Of a DNA stretch of 46,287 nucleotides, positions 43,872 to 46,287 are shown one piece after another (the first letter of the stretch is position 1; every line of letters begins with the position of its first letter). A program made the position numbers and the translations under genes. A model generated the notes under the pieces. The model had not been told where the DNA came from and did no database searches. It worked only from the letters and a program-made list of their open reading frames with translations. Source of the stretch: JBCCGE01 sp039029455. Its GTDB lineage: Bacteria; Pseudomonadota; Gammaproteobacteria; Arenicellales; Poriferihabitantaceae. The stretch is from NCBI GenBank assembly GCA_039029455.1, contig JBCCGE010000018.1:1-46287 (forward strand), read 5' to 3'.

Positions 43872-44774
43872 ATGATTTCAGCAACACACTGGCCTGCTGT
43901 GTTTGCTGGAATGTTTTCAGGGATGATTTTCGGGATTTACTGGATCATTCTCCGCGGTCTTGAGACTTACGGTTTCACTGGCATTCAGGCGGTAATGGTT
44001 TTTAATCTGGTGCCCACTGCGTTTCTGCTGCCGTTTCTGGTCTGGCGGTGGCGAAGCTACCTGCCGGGTCGGTGGCGGCTGCATTTGGGCGCATTCCTCT
44101 TTGGCCTCAGCTATGTGATGTACGCGGCTTCATTTTTATATACGGAAGTCGTTAAGGTCATTGCGTTGTTTTACATTCTGCCGATCTGGGGCTTTCTATT
44201 TGCACGGATATTCATCAAAGAACCGATTACCCCTATTCGATGGCTGTCGATGGCGATGGCATTTTCGGGTCTGTACATTCTGTTTGCCCAAAATAGTGGC
44301 CTGCCCATGCCGCAAAATTCCGGCGACTATCTGGCGTTGATTGCGGGAGTCACCTGGGCCAGTGCTTCACTGGTGATTCTGACAGACAAACCGGACCCTG
44401 TTTCCTATTCGCTCGGATTCTTCTTCTGGTCGTCGCTGATTTCGGTTTTGTTTTTTCTCCTGGTCCTTCCAGACGGATCGACCGAATTCTTTAGTTTGAA
44501 CGCAGTTCGCTCGCTGCCATGGTGGATCATCCCGGTAGCACTGCTGATTCTGATTCCTGCAGGATTTTGCGCAGTCTACGCTCCCAGTAAAATCAATCCG
44601 GGCGTGGTAGGCCTTTTGTTTATGACCGAGGTGAGCGTCGGTGTAGTGACGGCCGCACTATTGGCGAATGAACCCTTCGGGATTCGTGAAATTACCGCGG
44701 TGATACTAATATCAGTCGGTGGCCTGGCAGAACCCTTTTCTAATCTGCGCCGTAAACCTGTACATCGGTCGTGA
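43872..44774 (+). CDS. EamA/DMT-family transporter
   Basis: The 300-residue protein is read from ATG 43872; a TTG at 43842 would add ten polar residues. Ten hydrophobic segments form two EamA repeats, with F-I-K-E-P-I-T-P-I-R-W-L-S after helix 4 and A-N-E-P-F-G-I-R-E-I in the second repeat. It sits opposite the AGAT-like gene over a shared promoter region. Transport of a guanidino compound or other metabolite is inference. Confidence 0.88.
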   Translation: MISATHWPAVFAGMFSGMIFGIYWIILRGLETYGFTGIQAVMVFNLVPTAFLLPFLVWRWRSYLPGRWRLHLGAFLFGLSYVMYAASFLYTEVVKVIALFYILPIWGFLFARIFIKEPITPIRWLSMAMAFSGLYILFAQNSGLPMPQNSGDYLALIAGVTWASASLVILTDKPDPVSYSLGFFFWSSLISVLFFLLVLPDGSTEFFSLNAVRSLPWWIIPVALLILIPAGFCAVYAPSKINPGVVGLLFMTEVSVGVVTAALLANEPFGIREITAVILISVGGLAEPFSNLRRKPVHRS

Positions 44775-44780
44775 TGCGGA

Positions 44781-45305
44781 TCAGTTATCCACTATCTTGA
44801 GTTTTAGTGCGACGGTCACGCGCAAACCACCGAAGTATCGACTCGGTGCATGTCCGACATGCGGGATTCTGGAATCGAAAAAAACGCCACGGTTGGGTTT
44901 TGGCTGCACAGCTGTTTTTATCTCACCATTTTCGTCAAAATACACCGTCTCACCCTGCCAGATTTGTTGCCACTCCGGCATCGGGTAATACAACAGGGTG
45001 TAACTGCCGGCCCGCGTGTCGTCTGCGTGGACCTGCCCACCTAGGCCATAGGTGTGGCCGTTGGCGTATTGACGGATAACCTCGAGGGGTTTGTTTATCA
45101 CTCCCTCACACTTGGGTTTCGCCACCCGCCACAGTTCATCACACGCCTCATTGCCATTAAGGTCCATTACCCAGAAGGATTGGGTGACCTGCTGAGCATT
45201 GGAATTGGAACTATGACCAAACGACCAGCGATCACTGTTGCAGGCGCTCCAAAGTGACTCGCGTGTCGAATCCGTAAGCAGATCGTTAAGTAGGGCAATT
45301 AACAT
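44781..45305 (-). CDS. 2OG-Fe(II) oxygenase (P4H/EGLN-like)
   Basis: The 174-residue protein is a compact double-stranded beta-helix oxygenase. The iron motif H93-A-D95 lies in GGQVHADDTRAGSYTLLYY, followed by W-Q-G-E-T-V-Y-F-D and the closing F-F-D-S-R-I-P-H149-V with R162 in G-L-R-V-T-V. The pattern resembles prolyl hydroxylases of the 2OG-FeII_Oxy_3 group. It begins 6 bases after the PKHD-type hydroxylase stop in the same direction, so both enzymes are made from one message whose first visible gene encodes a Gly-rich protein. A protein substrate is likely but unproven. Confidence 0.85.
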   Translation of the reverse strand: MLIALLNDLLTDSTRESLWSACNSDRWSFGHSSNSNAQQVTQSFWVMDLNGNEACDELWRVAKPKCEGVINKPLEVIRQYANGHTYGLGGQVHADDTRAGSYTLLYYPMPEWQQIWQGETVYFDENGEIKTAVQPKPNRGVFFDSRIPHVGHAPSRYFGGLRVTVALKLKIVDN

Positions 45306-45311
45306 GCGGAT

Positions 45312-45983
45312 TCACACATCAGCCCACATACGATACAAATTCTGATAGGTCTTGTACGCCAGATCCGTGGTGGCATCATCCGGCGCATGCTTATGCAATG
45401 CGTTTTGCATCTGACGCAGATCAATCAACACTTCACGCTTGTCCGGGTCCTTGATAAAGCTCTGGATCCAGGTGACAGCCACCAGACGTTCACCTTTAGT
45501 GACGGGCTGAACTCTGTGCACCAGATTGGCGTTATACACAATCGCGTCACCGGCCTGAAGCTTGGCCTGCTGCTGTCCATAGGGCGTGATCACTGATAAC
45601 TCACCACCTTCATAATCATCCGGATTGTTCAGAAAAACAGTGCATGAAATATCCGTGCGCATGGAATGAGGCTGATTCATCACGGCGTTGTCGACATGGT
45701 AGCCGTACTCCATTCCCGGCAAATAGCGTGCAAAAAGTGGTGTATTGATAGCCTTGGGAAATGTTAACTGGCGGAACGCCGTATTGTCAGTCAAACCCGT
45801 GCTGATGATGTCACTGAGCCGAGCCGCTTCCTGCGTACCCTTTCGAAGCTGCAAGTTACTTTTAACTCGGGATGCACGATAACCGGCGGTCTGTTTACCG
45901 TCCTGAAACTCGGCTTTTGACAGCAGTGCAAAAACTTCTTCAATCTGGGCGCGCCCGAGCACTCCCGTCAAACCAGCAAACAT
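45312..45983 (-). CDS. PKHD-type (PiuC/YbiX-like) Fe(II)-dependent hydroxylase
   Basis: The 223-residue protein has the usual length and layout of PKHD-type hydroxylases: Y-L-P-G-M-E-Y-G-Y-H96-V-D98-N, D-I-S-C-T-V-F-L-N-N, Y-E-G-G-E-L, G-D-A-I-V-Y, L-V-H156-R-V and R166 before the final strand, then W-I-Q-S-F-I. H96/D98/H156 bind iron and R166 binds 2-oxoglutarate. The family contains prolyl-hydroxylase-like enzymes and siderophore-uptake-linked PiuC. No TonB receptor is near; instead the upstream gene, 22 bases away, encodes a Gly-rich protein with Pro-Gly steps. Confidence 0.93.
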   Translation of the reverse strand: MFAGLTGVLGRAQIEEVFALLSKAEFQDGKQTAGYRASRVKSNLQLRKGTQEAARLSDIISTGLTDNTAFRQLTFPKAINTPLFARYLPGMEYGYHVDNAVMNQPHSMRTDISCTVFLNNPDDYEGGELSVITPYGQQQAKLQAGDAIVYNANLVHRVQPVTKGERLVAVTWIQSFIKDPDKREVLIDLRQMQNALHKHAPDDATTDLAYKTYQNLYRMWADV

Positions 45984-46005
45984 TAGAAGGGACGATACAA
46001 ACTAA

Positions 46006-46287
46006 TTAGTTGCAGATAATAACGACCGATCCGTCGCCAACGTGACCACGTTCACCGTCAAAACCGCCGCCCTCAGCGCCCCCGCCAGGTTCACCCCCAT
46101 CTCCGCCTCGAACGCCGTTAGGAGAACCCTCACCGGGATTGCCACCTTCATCGCCTTCCCCGGGACCACCGCCCTCGGCACCTTCACCGCCTGCGCCAGA
46201 ACCACCGCCGCCACCGCCCGGTGCAGCAAAGGAACCTGAGGCACCAACCAGGATAGTCCCTCCGTTGACGACACCGGAAGCGCCACC
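46006..46287 (-). CDS. Gly-rich protein, C-terminal fragment (runs off the window)
   Basis: The minus strand gives 93 open codons to a TAA at 46006-46008, with no start codon in view. Hand count gives about 41 Gly in 93. The body is G-x and GG-x repeats rich in Glu, Asp and Ser (G-E-G-A-E-G, G-N-P-G-E-G, G-E-P-G-G-G). Four of the five Pro are directly followed by Gly, as in collagen-like sequence. It closes with G-D-G-S-V-V-I-I-C-N, a beta-strand-like tail with a single Cys. A different frame of the same DNA has an ATG (46286) but lacks this regularity and is a shadow. It ends 22 bases before the PKHD hydroxylase gene, so it is probably its operon partner and a candidate substrate. Confidence 0.72.
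   Translation of the reverse strand, partial: GGASGVVNGGTILVGASGSFAAPGGGGGGSGAGGEGAEGGGPGEGDEGGNPGEGSPNGVRGGDGGEPGGGAEGGGFDGERGHVGDGSVVIICN

Overview
The window looks like a chromosomal segment of a heterotrophic, probably marine gammaproteobacterium. This rests on gene content only: EttA, paired EtfB/EtfA, a long-form GAPDH, a DddL-type DMSP lyase, several non-heme iron hydroxylases and a TPR-sulfotransferase. No rRNA, tRNA, CRISPR array, insertion sequence or phage gene was seen. Coding density is high, with several 4-bp overlaps (25263, 26468, 33248).

Layout. 1-3.0 kb: the start of a PhzF-like gene, a small membrane protein, a GST plus DMSP-lyase pair and a second GST. 3.1-8.0 kb: a TIGR02466-type oxygenase divergent from an 879-residue fusion (JmjC-like cupin, SEC-C zinc motif, TPRs, sulfotransferase), followed by two small exported paralogs that share a 39-residue identical leader. 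8.1-17.5 kb: etfBA, a HisN-type phosphatase, ettA, a lipoprotein hydrolase, a class III CoA-transferase, a YqaA-like membrane protein and a long GAPDH. 17.6-23.4 kb: a methyltransferase abutting a GbdR-like regulator, a TIGR01777 epimerase, MetY and a GMC dehydrogenase. 23.4-30.1 kb: an overlapping run of a Kef-type antiporter, a glycosyltransferase and a MATE transporter, then a DUF3179 protein and an EamA transporter.

30.2-34.9 kb: a prolyl-4-hydroxylase-like protein, then purine-salvage and ureide genes: guanine deaminase interrupted by an in-frame TAA, OHCU decarboxylase, hydroxyisourate hydrolase and a BMP-type binding protein. 34.9-40.8 kb: cysteine synthase, a methyltransferase, an EamA transporter, a HAD dehalogenase, a fused sulfopyruvate/phosphonopyruvate decarboxylase-like enzyme and an IPNS-like oxygenase. 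40.9-46.3 kb: a beta-helix surface protein, an AGAT-like amidinotransferase, another EamA transporter, and at the right edge a three-gene run: a Gly-rich protein fragment, a PKHD-type hydroxylase and a second 2OG oxygenase.

The two best candidates for an undescribed system are both putative protein-modification loci. One is the right-edge Gly/Pro-Gly-rich protein with two hydroxylases (44781-46287). The other is the oxygenase/sulfotransferase fusion with its pair of leader-bearing exported proteins (3138-7995). In both, the link between enzyme and substrate is inferred from proximity and composition only.
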